DNA of 64,000 bases from JAQVSH01 sp964451605 (GTDB lineage: Bacteria > Bacteroidota > Bacteroidia > Bacteroidales > UBA4181). Positions 16,366-25,485 of this stretch are shown here, in pieces (the stretch's first letter is position 1; each line of letters opens with the position of its first letter). The stretch is from the NCBI GenBank assembly GCA_964451605.1, contig CAYVJA010000005.1:1-64000 (forward strand), written 5' to 3'. The position numbers and the translations under genes were made by a program. The notes under the pieces are model-generated. The model did no database searches. It saw nothing but the letters and a program-made list of their open reading frames with translations, and was not told where the DNA came from.

Positions 16366-19300
16366 ATGAGAAGGTTGGTTTTGGCGTTTGTGTTGTTGTG
16401 GCTGGGGAGTTTTGCGGAGGGTGCCTCTGTGAAGTTTCACAGTATTAACGCTGTGGCGGGTATCTCGATGCGGGTGATGAACTCCATTTGTGAGGATGAT
16501 CAGGGTTTTATCTGGGCCTCTTCTAAGACGGGTATTCTGCGGCTTACACACGAGGATTATCGGGTGTATGAACTTCCCTACGAAACAGCCGGAGTGTTGA
16601 TTGTTAAGTTGTTATATGCCAATTCTTTGCTTACTGCCTATACCAATAACGGACAGGTCTTTACCTATAATCCGGTGTTCGATCGCTTTGATTTGTTGGT
16701 AAATCTGAGTAAGGCGCTGAATCACTCCTATTTCGATCTCTATTCGCTGCATGCCGATGATCAGGGCACCTATTGGATTGCTCTCAGTAGCGGGTTGTAT
16801 ACCTATCGTGCGGGCACGCTTACGCTGGTTGAATCGGTTTCGGGTCAAAAATATGCCATTACCCCGTTCGACGATCAACATATGCTGATGGCATCAGCGC
16901 AGGGAATCCGGCTGATTGATATTCCTTCGTTAAAGGGTGAGTTTATCTATCGGGCGCGCGGTTTGGAGTCTCTCGCTGTTTCGTCGCTCTATTTCGATCG
17001 GAAACGGAATCAACTCTGGATGGGTACCATGTCGAGCGGCCTTTATGGGTATGATTTTCGCTCTTCTACGCTGCAACCCTTGTTGAGGAGCTCTTTTCCG
17101 CACCAGCCCATCCTGGCTATCGAAGAGAGTACCGACTCTACGCTTTTGGTGGGGGTGGATGGTCAGGGATTGTGGGAGGTGAGTGCCGATGGAAGGAAGG
17201 TATGGAATGTTTATAAAGAGAGTGCCGACGACCCATATTCGCTTAGGGGGAATGGGGTGTACGATATCTATCGCGACCGGAACAACCGGATCTGGATCTG
17301 TACCATCAGTGGCGGGGTCTCTTTTTTCGATCAGGGTACCCCTTTGGTTCAGCAGGTGATTCACCGGGCCGATGAGCCCAATTCGTTGGTGAACAATGAC
17401 GTGAACAGCATTCTGGAGGATAGCAACGGGAATCTCTGGTTTGCGACGAATAACGGGATTAGTTGCTGGGATGTTGCAGCCGACCGCTGGCGCAGTTTTT
17501 ATAGCAACGAGCTGGAGCAGGCCCAGGTTTTTCTGGCACTCTGCCAAGATAATCGTGGCAGAATCTGGGCGGGCAGTTACTCTTCGGGGGTCTATGTACT
17601 CGATGCGAAAACCGGGAGAGAGTTGGCCCATTACTCTAGGAATCATAGCGGATTTGCCCCGGCCAGCGACTTTGTTTTCGATATTTTCAAGGATAGCGAG
17701 GGCGATTTGTGGATTGGAGGGGTTAACGGGGCGTTTGTCTGTTATCTGGCCAAAGAGGATCGTTTCAGGAGTTATGCGGTAGAACCGATAAGCTCGTTTG
17801 CAGAGTTGAGCCCCGGACGGATTTTGTTGGGGTGTAGTTATGGTGTATCGCTGCTGAATAAAGAGAGTGGAGTCATAAGGCAATTGCTTTCCGGAATCGC
17901 TGTGCAGGATATACAGGTGCTGGATGGCGATGTTTGGATCTGTACCAGTGGCGACGGGCTGCTCAAGTACAATCCGGCCGACAGGTCTACCACCCGGTTC
18001 ACCACCCGATCGGGCCTTCCTTCTAACTTTATCAATAGTGTGGTCTATGCCGGATCCTATTTGTGGCTGGGAACCGAAAACGGACTCTGTCGGTTTCACC
18101 CGAAAGACCATGCGGTTCTCACCTTCTCGTCGGCCTTCCCCCTTTCGGGGCTCTCTTTTAATAAATGTGCACAGTTTGTGTTGCAAGATGGCCGGCTGGG
18201 ATGGGGTACGAACGGAGGTGCCCTCTTTTTCCGTCCCGAATCTCTGCGTGAATCGCCTCCCGCCGGGAAGATTTTTTTGCAGGATATCACCGTATCGGGT
18301 CGCTCTATCCGGGATACTGCTCTGTTTAGGTTAGATACGCCTATCGACAGTTTGCGAAGCTTGCAGCTTAACTATTTTCAGAATACGCTGAGTCTTGAAC
18401 TGGTGCCCCTCGGTGTTTCGTCGGGTTCTAAGTTTTCTTGGATGCTCGAAGGTTTCGACAAGGAGTGGTCGTCGCCCTCGCGTAGCCGGATTGTTACCTA
18501 TACCAATATTCCAAGTGGTGATTATGTGTTGAAAATCAAGCTGCTCGACAGCTCGCTTTCGCATGTCTTGAGCGAACGATTGCTTGCTGTCAGATTGGTG
18601 CCACCCTTCTGGCTCAAGGGTTGGTTCTGGACGTTGGTCGGGGGGCTGGTTACGGGAATAGTGCTCTTATCGATGCTTTTCTATATTAATCGGCTCAAAC
18701 AGAAACATTCAGAAGAGAAGGTCCGTTTTTTTCACCATACGGCTCACGAAATTCGTACCGCTTTAACCCTGATAAAGGCGCCTATCGAAGAGTTATGGAA
18801 CGAGAGTGGCTTTTCTGAAAAGGGGAAGTATTACCTGCGCCTGGCCATGGAGCAGTCGGAGCAACTTTCGATGGTGGTAACCCGTTTGATGGATTTTCAG
18901 AAGGCCGATACCGGTAAAGAGCAGATGGCATGGTCGATGGTCGATGTGGTGGCCTTGGTTGCCTGGCGTAAACGGATGTTCGAATCGGTGGCCCGCAATC
19001 GGAATGTTGACCTTCTCTTTTCGGCCAACTGTTCCAGCTTTTTTTCGGTGATCGATGAGCCAAAGATGGTGAAGGTGATAGATAATCTGCTGGCAAATGC
19101 CATTCAGTACTCTTTTGCGGGAGGCTCTGTGCAGGTTGAGCTCTCTTGCACCGATACGCAATGGGTTTTGCAGGTGAAGGATCGGGGAATGGGAATCAGT
19201 GAGGCTGCCCAACGCCGACTTTTTAAGGAGTTTTATCGTGCCGAGAATGCTGTGAATTCGAAGGTGGCCGGTTCGGGGCTCGGACTGCTGTTGGTAAAAA

Positions 19301-20253
19301 ATTATGTGACCATGCACAGGGGGCGGGTTGAGTGTCAGAGTAAGGAGAATGAGGGTTCCATTTTTCGCATTGTTGTTCCGTTTAAGACGTTAGCCACGCA
19401 GGCACCTGTGGGTTCACCGCTGTTCGATTCCGGGGGTGTCTCTTCGCTTCCCGACGGCTCTGAGGGAATGGTCGATGCAAACGGCGCTTCTCAACCTGCC
19501 AAGCGAATGCAGTTGCTGATTGTGGAGGACAATGAGGCGTTGTTGCAGTTTATGCGCAGTGCCCTCGAGGAGGAGTTCTTGGTAGAGACGGCTATTGATG
19601 GAGCCAGGGGTTGGGAGATTGTCTTAAAACAGATGCCCGATTTGGTGGTGTCGGATATCATGATGCCCAAGATGGATGGCTTTGCTTTGTGTCGGCTCAT
19701 GAAATCTACCTACGAGACTTCGCATATTCCTGTGGTACTGCTTACGGCTCTTTCCGAAAAGGCTAAGCAACTGGAGGGATTGGGTCTGGGCGCCGACGAC
19801 TATTTAACCAAACCTTTCGATTTGGCGTTGTTGCGCGAACGAATCCGCTCTATTATCCGGAATCGTGCCATTGTGCGGGAGAAGGGGCTGAAGATGCTGG
19901 ATGGAGGAAATGATAATCCGCTCTTTGCCAATGCGCTAAACGATCAATTTGTGAAGAAGATGTTCGAGGTAGCCAGAGCCAATATGGAGAATCCTGCTTT
20001 CAATAAGGAGGCTTTTGCTTCGGCCATGTTGGTGAGTTCTTCGCTTTTGTATAAGAAGGTGAAGGCTTTTACCGGCTTGTCGCCCACCGATTTTATAAAA
20101 ACGGTTCGGCTCGATCATGCCATGGAGTTGTTACGGCAGAAACGTTACACGGTAACCGAAGTGAGCGAGATGTGCGGCTTTGCCAGCGTTGGTTATTTTA
20201 GTACCGTGTTTCGGAAACATTTCGGTAAACCCCCTTCCGAGGCGGGCTCCTGA
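16366..20253 (+). CDS. Hybrid two-component system regulator (sensor kinase, receiver and AraC domain in one protein)
   Basis: Membrane sensor-regulator of about 1295 residues, expected to control the xylan genes. Order: signal peptide (1-20); two seven-bladed periplasmic propellers with repeats of the DxxGxxWxxT type (about 25-660); Y_Y_Y domain (about 665-745); one membrane helix near WFWTLVGGLVTGIVLLSMLF; HisKA with HHTAHEIRTALTL (phospho-His near 795); HATPase with DNLLANAIQYS and GSGLGLLLV; receiver with LLIVEDN and VVSDIMMPKMDG (phospho-Asp near 1093); C-terminal AraC helix-turn-helix. AGGAG at 16351 favours ATG 16366 over GTG 16360. In Prevotella and Bacteroides such regulators sense xylo-oligosaccharides; the ligand here is inferred from the neighbours. 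Confidence 0.93.
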   Translation: MRRLVLAFVLLWLGSFAEGASVKFHSINAVAGISMRVMNSICEDDQGFIWASSKTGILRLTHEDYRVYELPYETAGVLIVKLLYANSLLTAYTNNGQVFTYNPVFDRFDLLVNLSKALNHSYFDLYSLHADDQGTYWIALSSGLYTYRAGTLTLVESVSGQKYAITPFDDQHMLMASAQGIRLIDIPSLKGEFIYRARGLESLAVSSLYFDRKRNQLWMGTMSSGLYGYDFRSSTLQPLLRSSFPHQPILAIEESTDSTLLVGVDGQGLWEVSADGRKVWNVYKESADDPYSLRGNGVYDIYRDRNNRIWICTISGGVSFFDQGTPLVQQVIHRADEPNSLVNNDVNSILEDSNGNLWFATNNGISCWDVAADRWRSFYSNELEQAQVFLALCQDNRGRIWAGSYSSGVYVLDAKTGRELAHYSRNHSGFAPASDFVFDIFKDSEGDLWIGGVNGAFVCYLAKEDRFRSYAVEPISSFAELSPGRILLGCSYGVSLLNKESGVIRQLLSGIAVQDIQVLDGDVWICTSGDGLLKYNPADRSTTRFTTRSGLPSNFINSVVYAGSYLWLGTENGLCRFHPKDHAVLTFSSAFPLSGLSFNKCAQFVLQDGRLGWGTNGGALFFRPESLRESPPAGKIFLQDITVSGRSIRDTALFRLDTPIDSLRSLQLNYFQNTLSLELVPLGVSSGSKFSWMLEGFDKEWSSPSRSRIVTYTNIPSGDYVLKIKLLDSSLSHVLSERLLAVRLVPPFWLKGWFWTLVGGLVTGIVLLSMLFYINRLKQKHSEEKVRFFHHTAHEIRTALTLIKAPIEELWNESGFSEKGKYYLRLAMEQSEQLSMVVTRLMDFQKADTGKEQMAWSMVDVVALVAWRKRMFESVARNRNVDLLFSANCSSFFSVIDEPKMVKVIDNLLANAIQYSFAGGSVQVELSCTDTQWVLQVKDRGMGISEAAQRRLFKEFYRAENAVNSKVAGSGLGLLLVKNYVTMHRGRVECQSKENEGSIFRIVVPFKTLATQAPVGSPLFDSGGVSSLPDGSEGMVDANGASQPAKRMQLLIVEDNEALLQFMRSALEEEFLVETAIDGARGWEIVLKQMPDLVVSDIMMPKMDGFALCRLMKSTYETSHIPVVLLTALSEKAKQLEGLGLGADDYLTKPFDLALLRERIRSIIRNRAIVREKGLKMLDGGNDNPLFANALNDQFVKKMFEVARANMENPAFNKEAFASAMLVSSSLLYKKVKAFTGLSPTDFIKTVRLDHAMELLRQKRYTVTEVSEMCGFASVGYFSTVFRKHFGKPPSEAGS

Positions 20254-20408
20254 TGCTTAAGGATTCCGGTTCCTGCCCCAAACTCCAACGCGGTGAAGTG
20301 GGGAGAAACCGGAATCCGTTTTAACATTTCCGAAGCAATTACCTCCGATCGTTCCCAATGAAGCGGGTTGTTATCCCAATCGCGGGCTCGTGCATCAAAG
20401 GGGTTCAT
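20193..20408 (-). pseudogene. N-terminal fragment of a class I SAM-dependent methyltransferase
   Basis: The frame starts MNPFDARARDWDNNPLHWER and reaches FTALEFGAGTGIL, the SAM-binding glycine motif I. It then loses similarity near 20254, exactly where the end of the regulator gene begins, and closes inside that gene. Only about 50 methyltransferase-like residues remain of a usual 200 or more. It is best read as a truncated remnant left by a rearrangement that brought in the xylan locus. Confidence 0.6.
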
Positions 20409-20446
20409 TTGGATAGAGGAGTAGAATAGATTTTCCTGGCAGCGGG

Positions 20447-21649
20447 TTATTCCGGCAGTCCATAGTTGGCCAGCACAAAATCGATGTCTTTATCGCCACG
20501 GCCGCTCAAATTTATCAGTATGGATTTTTGCGGCTCTTTGCGGGCCAGTTTCAGGGCGTATGCTACTGCATGCGAACTCTCCAATGCAGGAATGATTCCC
20601 TCCAATCGGCTCAGTTCGTAAAAGGCGTCGATGCACTCTTTATCGGAAATTACATCGTAATGAACCCTCTTCAGATCTTTCAGCATGCAGTGTTCGGGGC
20701 CTACTCCGGGGTAGTCTAAGCCGCTGGCAACCGAATAGACGGGCGAAGGTTCTCCCTTCTCGTCTTGGAGCAGATAGCATTTAAATCCGTGAATGATGCC
20801 GGGGGTGCCTTTGGTCATGGTGGCAGCATGATCACCCAGATTGAGGGAGCGACCACCCGGCTCAATGCCGTAGAGTTGGCACTCTTCGTCGTCGAGGAAG
20901 GCAGTAAAGATGCCCATGGCATTGCTGCCTCCTCCTACGCATGCCACAACGCTGTCGGGTAGCTCGCCGGTCATGTCGAAGAATTGCTCTCTGGCCTCGA
21001 TACCAACCACCCGTTGAAAGTCGCGAACCATCATGGGGAAGGGGTGGGGCCCTACTACCGATCCGATGCAATAGATGGTGTTGTCGGGATCTTTAAGATA
21101 CGACTGAAAGGCCGAGTCGACTGCCTCTTTTAATGTTTTCAGGCCGTGTGAAACAGGAACAACAGTGGCACCCAAAATCTGCATACGCACTACATTGGGG
21201 TGCTCTTTGGCAATGTCTACTTCGCCCATGTGAATCTCGCACTCCAAACCAAAGTAGGCTGCTGCGGTGGCCAGGGCAACGCCATGTTGTCCGGCGCCGG
21301 TTTCGGCAATCAATCTTTTTTTGCCCATAAACTTTGCCAACAGGGCTTCGCCCATGCAGTGGTTCAGCTTGTGTGCACCGGTATGGTTCAAATCTTCGCG
21401 CTTCAAATAGATGCGTGCACCATACTTGTCGGAGAGCCGATTGCAGTAATATACCGGGGTGGGGCGTCCCTGATAGTGTTTGCGAATACTCCTCAATTCG
21501 GAGATAAAGTTGTGCGATTTGCTGATCGCAAAATAGGCATCGTTAATCTTTTTCATTTCCGTTTCCAGTTGAGGTGGCAGGAAAGCCCCTCCGTAACCGG
21601 AAAAATACCCCTCCTGATTGGGATGGGTTTTGAAGTAATTTTCGGACAT
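20447..21649 (-). CDS. trpB: Second, stand-alone tryptophan synthase beta chain
   Basis: PLP enzyme that condenses indole with serine. The ATG at 21649 ([27 protein letters not shown]) gives 400 residues, the usual TrpB length; upstream codons lie in the promoter region. The PLP Lys is about residue 94 in [10 protein letters not shown] (usual: HTGAHKINN). AETGAGQHG (catalytic Glu region), GGGSNAMG (phosphate loop) and LSGRGDKD are present. It is clearly different from the operon copy at 29675 and has no trpA beside it. Likely role: indole salvage or a backup synthase. Not the longer TrpB2 type, as far as can be judged. Confidence 0.88.
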   Translation of the reverse strand: MSENYFKTHPNQEGYFSGYGGAFLPPQLETEMKKINDAYFAISKSHNFISELRSIRKHYQGRPTPVYYCNRLSDKYGARIYLKREDLNHTGAHKLNHCMGEALLAKFMGKKRLIAETGAGQHGVALATAAAYFGLECEIHMGEVDIAKEHPNVVRMQILGATVVPVSHGLKTLKEAVDSAFQSYLKDPDNTIYCIGSVVGPHPFPMMVRDFQRVVGIEAREQFFDMTGELPDSVVACVGGGSNAMGIFTAFLDDEECQLYGIEPGGRSLNLGDHAATMTKGTPGIIHGFKCYLLQDEKGEPSPVYSVASGLDYPGVGPEHCMLKDLKRVHYDVISDKECIDAFYELSRLEGIIPALESSHAVAYALKLARKEPQKSILINLSGRGDKDIDFVLANYGLPE

Positions 21650-21726
21650 ACTATAGAAGTTAGAGTGTAAATGCTCTTGACGCAATTGCGTTGAGCCTAT
21701 CGGATAACAAAGGTAATTTTTTTATT

Positions 21727-21963
21727 TTATTGCAAATTGTCTGATTTGTTTTTTTCGATCAGCCGCTCAAAAGCTCTTGCGAAGCAGAAAAAGCAGCGAT
21801 AGTCAGATGCCCCTGCCTCCGCCTTGTCTGCCTCTTCCGCCTTCGCCGGAACCTCTACCCAGACCTCTACCCCGACCTCTTCCGACACCTCTTTCGGCAG
21901 TTCCGGCAGGTGTATCTGCTTGCCGCGGCGTTTCGCGTAAGCGTTGCGGTAGAATTTGATCAT
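21727..21963 (-). CDS. Possible small protein overlapping the DUF5320 gene
   Basis: A 78-residue frame starts MIKFYRNAYAKRRGKQIHLP with an AGGAAAGGAAA ribosome-site-like stretch before the ATG. The middle is acidic and Val/Glu/Ala-rich, and the C-terminus reads CFFCFARAFERLIEK. It overlaps the Gly/Arg-rich tail of the DUF5320-type gene by about 160 bp in another frame. It could be a second gene, or the true C-terminus if there is a frameshift, or chance. No family recognised. Confidence 0.3.
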   Translation of the reverse strand: MIKFYRNAYAKRRGKQIHLPELPKEVSEEVGVEVWVEVPAKAEEADKAEAGASDYRCFFCFARAFERLIEKNKSDNLQ

Positions 21964-22057
21964 TTTCCTTTCCTCTGTTTGCAGGATTGCACCGGCCCAT
22001 TCCGCGACCGGTCATCGGACCCGTACCTTCGGGGCCTTTTCGATTTAAACGTGGCAT
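21803..22057 (-). CDS. DUF5320-type Gly/Arg-rich small protein
   Basis: Eighty-four residues. The start MPRLNRKGPEGTGPMTGRGMG with Cys soon after matches the conserved N-terminal signature GPxGxGPMTGRGxGxC of the DUF5320 group. The C-terminus is the usual GRG-rich tail. The function of the family is unknown; members often sit near iron-sulfur or dinitrogenase-cofactor-type proteins in anaerobes. A very strong Shine-Dalgarno (AAGGAGGT, complement of 22062-22069) precedes the ATG, which is unusual for Bacteroidetes genes and hints at transfer from another phylum. Divergent from the peroxiredoxin. Confidence 0.65.
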   Translation of the reverse strand: MPRLNRKGPEGTGPMTGRGMGRCNPANRGKENDQILPQRLRETPRQADTPAGTAERGVGRGRGRGLGRGSGEGGRGRQGGGRGI

Positions 22058-22117
22058 AATAACCTCCTTGTTTTAGTGTGTCAATAACAACGTCGTTCCA
22101 GTATAGGATTCTTTACT

Positions 22118-22131
22118 CAAATGATCATTTG
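22118..22131. promoter_or_regulatory. 14-bp perfect palindrome between divergent genes
   Basis: CAAATGATCATTTG is a perfect palindrome midway between the DUF5320-type and peroxiredoxin starts. It could bind a dimeric regulator controlling either gene. No specific regulator is identified. Confidence 0.35.
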
Positions 22132-22186
22132 TTCGAAACAAAAATAATGAACATTTGGCTAATTTCATTGTTTAAGGGTAAAATAG

Positions 22187-22217
22187 TTGGAATCTTTCTA
22201 AATAAGAGCTACCTTTC
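22187..22217 (+). promoter_or_regulatory. Probable peroxiredoxin promoter
   Basis: TTGG (22187-22190), a 19-bp spacer and TACCTTTC (22210-22217) are each one base from the Bacteroidetes consensus TTTG-N19-TAnnTTTG. The site is 77 bp upstream of the peroxiredoxin ATG. Confidence 0.4.
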
Positions 22218-22294
22218 TACAACTTTCAGGGGTGTGCGATCTCTCTGATTTTCTTATTCTCCTATTATTCATGCATTTATAAATTTAATTCGTT

Positions 22295-23008
22295 ATGGAA
22301 AACAATCAAGAAGTTTTTTCGATGCCTCGCATTGGCGAGCAGGCTCCTGCGTTTAAAGCAGTAACAACTCAGGGTGAGATCAATTTCCCGGCCGACTATT
22401 CAGGCAGTTGGGTTATCCTTTTTAGCCATCCTGCCGACTTTACCCCGGTATGTACCTCCGAGTTTATGACCTTTGCCAGTATGGAAAAGCAGTTTGCCGA
22501 GGTAAATTGGAAGGTGGTGGGTCTTTCGGTTGACGGGCTCTATAGCCATATTGCCTGGCTCCGTACCATTAAAGAGAAGATTGAGTACAAGGGGATGAAG
22601 GATGTAGAGGTAAAGTTTCCTCTGATTGAGGATATCACCATGGAAGTGGCAAAGAAGTATGGGATGATTCAGCCCGGTGAGAGCAATACCAAGGCAGTTC
22701 GTGCAGTCTTCTTTATAGATCCCAATGGTATGATCCGCACCATTATCTATTACCCGTTGAGTCTGGGTCGTAATTTCGATGAGTTGTATCGCGTAATTGT
22801 GGCTCTCCAGGTGGCCGACGGAGTAGGTGTGGCTTTGCCTGCCGACTGGCGGCCCGGCGACGATGTGATTGTACCTACGGCCGGTTCGTGTGGTGTAGCC
22901 AAAGATCGGGTAGATGGAAAGGAGGAGGGGGTAACCTGTTACGACTGGTTTTTCTGTACCAAAAAGGTGTCGGAAGAGAAGGTCTGGGCTACTGTCAAGA
23001 AAAAATAG
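22295..23008 (+). CDS. Prx6-type peroxiredoxin
   Basis: Thiol peroxidase of 237 residues that reduces hydrogen peroxide and organic peroxides in the cytoplasm. The peroxidatic Cys is residue 53 in HPADFTPVCTSEF. The long C-terminal arm holds GSCGVAKDR and GVTCYDWFFC, supplying extra Cys residues as in the archaeal-type Prx6 group, where they take part in intramolecular disulfides. The gene is monocistronic, with its own promoter-like sequence and a strong terminator just downstream. Confidence 0.93.
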   Translation: MENNQEVFSMPRIGEQAPAFKAVTTQGEINFPADYSGSWVILFSHPADFTPVCTSEFMTFASMEKQFAEVNWKVVGLSVDGLYSHIAWLRTIKEKIEYKGMKDVEVKFPLIEDITMEVAKKYGMIQPGESNTKAVRAVFFIDPNGMIRTIIYYPLSLGRNFDELYRVIVALQVADGVGVALPADWRPGDDVIVPTAGSCGVAKDRVDGKEEGVTCYDWFFCTKKVSEEKVWATVKKK

Positions 23009-23050
23009 ACCCTGTTTTTGGCATTTTGCCGGATTCGGCCTACTTTTATG

Positions 23051-23095
23051 CATGCTTGAACGCTGTGTTTCTCTGCTGCGTTCAAGCATGTTTTT
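23051..23095 (+). terminator. Rho-independent terminator after the peroxiredoxin gene
   Basis: CATGCTTGAACGC (23051-23063) and GCGTTCAAGCATG (23078-23090) form a perfect 13-bp stem with a 14-nt loop, followed by TTTTT. Confidence 0.85.
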
Positions 23096-23141
23096 ATGTT
23101 TTATCGAATCATATTATTCTCTGCATTAACCCTCTATCTAC

Positions 23142-25478
23142 ATGAGAAAGACGCTAAGCTGCCTTCGTGGCATACAAACACTCCTTGGTCTCAGTATTCT
23201 GATTACGCTCTTTTATGCTTCGATTCCGTTAGGTGCACAAACCGTTTCGCGCGTAGACGACCCGGTTTCGTGGGTCAATCCCTTAATGGGAACCCAATCT
23301 TCGTTTGCCCTTTCAACGGGAAATACCTATCCGGCCATTGCACGCCCCTGGGGTATGAATTTCTGGATGCCCCAAACCGGTAACATGGGCGATGGATGGG
23401 CCTACACGTACGATGCTACCAAGATTAACGGATTTAAGCAGACGCACCAACCCAGCCCCTGGATTAACGATTATGGGCAGTTCTCCATTATGCCGGTTAC
23501 CGGTAAGAAGGCGTTCGAACTGAAGCAGCGGGCCAGTTGGTTCTCGCACAAGACGGAGGTTGTGAATCCCCACTACTATAAGGTCTATCTGGCCGATCAC
23601 GATGTGGTTACAGAACTTACCCCTACCGAACGAGCCGCTATGTTTCGGATTACCTACCCGGAGAGCGATGAGTCGTACATAGTGGTTGATGCTTTCGACA
23701 GAGGGTCTTATGTGAAGATTCTGCCCGAAGAGAACAAGATTATCGGGTATACCACCAAGAATAGCGGCGGTGTTCCTGCCAATTTTAAGAACTATTTTGT
23801 AATCACCTTCGACAAACCCTTTGCGAGTGTGGCTGTTTTCGACGGATCCACCCTGTTGGAGGGTCAAACCGAGAAAGAGGCCGGGCATACCGGCGCTATG
23901 GTAGGTTTTAAGACCCGTCGTGGCGATCAGGTGCATATCAAGGTGGCCAGCTCGTTTATCAGCCCCGAACAGGCAGTGCTGAATCTGGGTGAGTTGGGCA
24001 AAAAGAGCTTCGATCAACTCAGAGAGGAGGGTCGCGTGGCCTGGAACGATGTGTTGGGTCGCCTAAAGGTGGAGGGAGGAACGGTAGATCAGACCCGTAC
24101 TTTTTACTCCTGTTTGTATAGGTCGCTACTCTTTCCCCGCAAGTTTTACGAGCTCGATGCAAATGGAAAGGTGTGGCATTACAGCCCCTATAATGGAAAG
24201 GTGTTGCCCGGCTATATGTTTACCGATACCGGGTTTTGGGATACTTTCCGCTGTCTCTTTCCTTTTCTTAATCTGATGTTCCCCTCTGTAAACGAGATGA
24301 TTCAGGAGGGGTTGGTAAATACCTATCTCGAAAGCGGATTTCTGCCTGAGTGGGCCAGTCCCGGCCATCGCGGCTGTATGGTGGGGAATAATTCGGCTTC
24401 GATTGTGGCCGACGCCTATATTAAGGGATTGAAGGGATACGATGTGGAAAAACTCTATGAGGCGGCCCTGCATGGTACCACGAATGTACATCCCAGAGTC
24501 TCCTCTACCGGACGTTTGGGTCATCAATACTATAACGAGCTGGGGTATGTGCCCTATAATGTGAAGATTAATGAAAGCGCAGCCCGTACCCTCGAGTATG
24601 CCTACGACGACTGGTGTATTTATCAGATGGGTAAAAAGTTGGGTCGTCCGGCCGAAGAGCTGGCTATTTTTGCCAAACGGAGCCAGAATTATCGCAATTT
24701 GTACAGCCCCCAAGATAAATTGATGCGCGGAAAGAATGCCGACGGCACATTCCAGTCGCCCTTCAGCCCCTACAAGTGGGGTGATGCCTTTACCGAAGGA
24801 AACAGCTGGCACTATACCTGGTCGGTGTTTCACGATGTGCAGGGTTTGATAGATCTGATGGGCGGGAAGCGCGAATTTAACGCAATGCTCGACTCTGTTT
24901 TTGTGGTTCCGCCCATTTTTGATGAGAGCTATTACGGCGGGGTAATTCACGAAATCAGGGAGATGCAGATTATGAATATGGGGAACTATGCGCATGGTAA
25001 CCAGCCCATTCAGCATATGATCTATCTCTATAACTGGGGTGGTGAGCCCTGGAAAGCGCAATATTGGGCGCGTGAGGTGATGGACAAATTGTATGCTGCA
25101 ACCCCCGACGGCTATTGCGGCGACGAGGATAATGGTCAGACTTCGGCCTGGTATGTCTTTTCGGCACTCGGTTTCTACCCGGTATGCCCCGGATCGGATG
25201 AGTATATTCTGGGAAGCCCGCTCTTTCCGAAGGCTGTTCTTACCCTCGAGAATGGGAAAAAGGTGGAGCTTACAGCCGCGAATATGTCGGCAGAAAACCG
25301 CTATATCGATAAGCTGCGCGTTAACGGCAAGAGCTACTCACGCAATTTCCTGCGCCATTCCGATATGCAGAAGGGGATGAAGGTTGAGTTTACCCTGTCG
25401 GGGCAGCCTAACCGTTCTCGTGGAACGCAGGATGCTGATTTCCCCTACTCTTTCTCGCGCGACGAGGTGATTAAATAG
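23142..25478 (+). CDS. GH92 alpha-mannosidase
   Basis: Exported calcium-dependent exo-alpha-mannosidase of 778 residues. A signal peptide with a long hydrophobic core ends near LGAQ (about 33). The N-terminal beta-sandwich includes VNPLMGTQSSFALSTGNTYPAIARPWGMNFW. The (alpha/alpha)6 catalytic domain has FTEGNSWHYTW (catalytic Glu) and GDEDNGQTSAWYVFSALGFYPVCPG, the GH92 signature. Many GH92 enzymes trim host or fungal mannose glycans. The stop is 8 bp before the GH78-like gene, so both are probably co-transcribed. Confidence 0.95.
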   Translation: MRKTLSCLRGIQTLLGLSILITLFYASIPLGAQTVSRVDDPVSWVNPLMGTQSSFALSTGNTYPAIARPWGMNFWMPQTGNMGDGWAYTYDATKINGFKQTHQPSPWINDYGQFSIMPVTGKKAFELKQRASWFSHKTEVVNPHYYKVYLADHDVVTELTPTERAAMFRITYPESDESYIVVDAFDRGSYVKILPEENKIIGYTTKNSGGVPANFKNYFVITFDKPFASVAVFDGSTLLEGQTEKEAGHTGAMVGFKTRRGDQVHIKVASSFISPEQAVLNLGELGKKSFDQLREEGRVAWNDVLGRLKVEGGTVDQTRTFYSCLYRSLLFPRKFYELDANGKVWHYSPYNGKVLPGYMFTDTGFWDTFRCLFPFLNLMFPSVNEMIQEGLVNTYLESGFLPEWASPGHRGCMVGNNSASIVADAYIKGLKGYDVEKLYEAALHGTTNVHPRVSSTGRLGHQYYNELGYVPYNVKINESAARTLEYAYDDWCIYQMGKKLGRPAEELAIFAKRSQNYRNLYSPQDKLMRGKNADGTFQSPFSPYKWGDAFTEGNSWHYTWSVFHDVQGLIDLMGGKREFNAMLDSVFVVPPIFDESYYGGVIHEIREMQIMNMGNYAHGNQPIQHMIYLYNWGGEPWKAQYWAREVMDKLYAATPDGYCGDEDNGQTSAWYVFSALGFYPVCPGSDEYILGSPLFPKAVLTLENGKKVELTAANMSAENRYIDKLRVNGKSYSRNFLRHSDMQKGMKVEFTLSGQPNRSRGTQDADFPYSFSRDEVIK

Positions 25479-25485
25479 GATTAGC

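Noticed and set aside
16930..18186. 418-residue minus-strand frame
   Set aside because: Antisense of the propeller part of the hybrid sensor; no domain seen.
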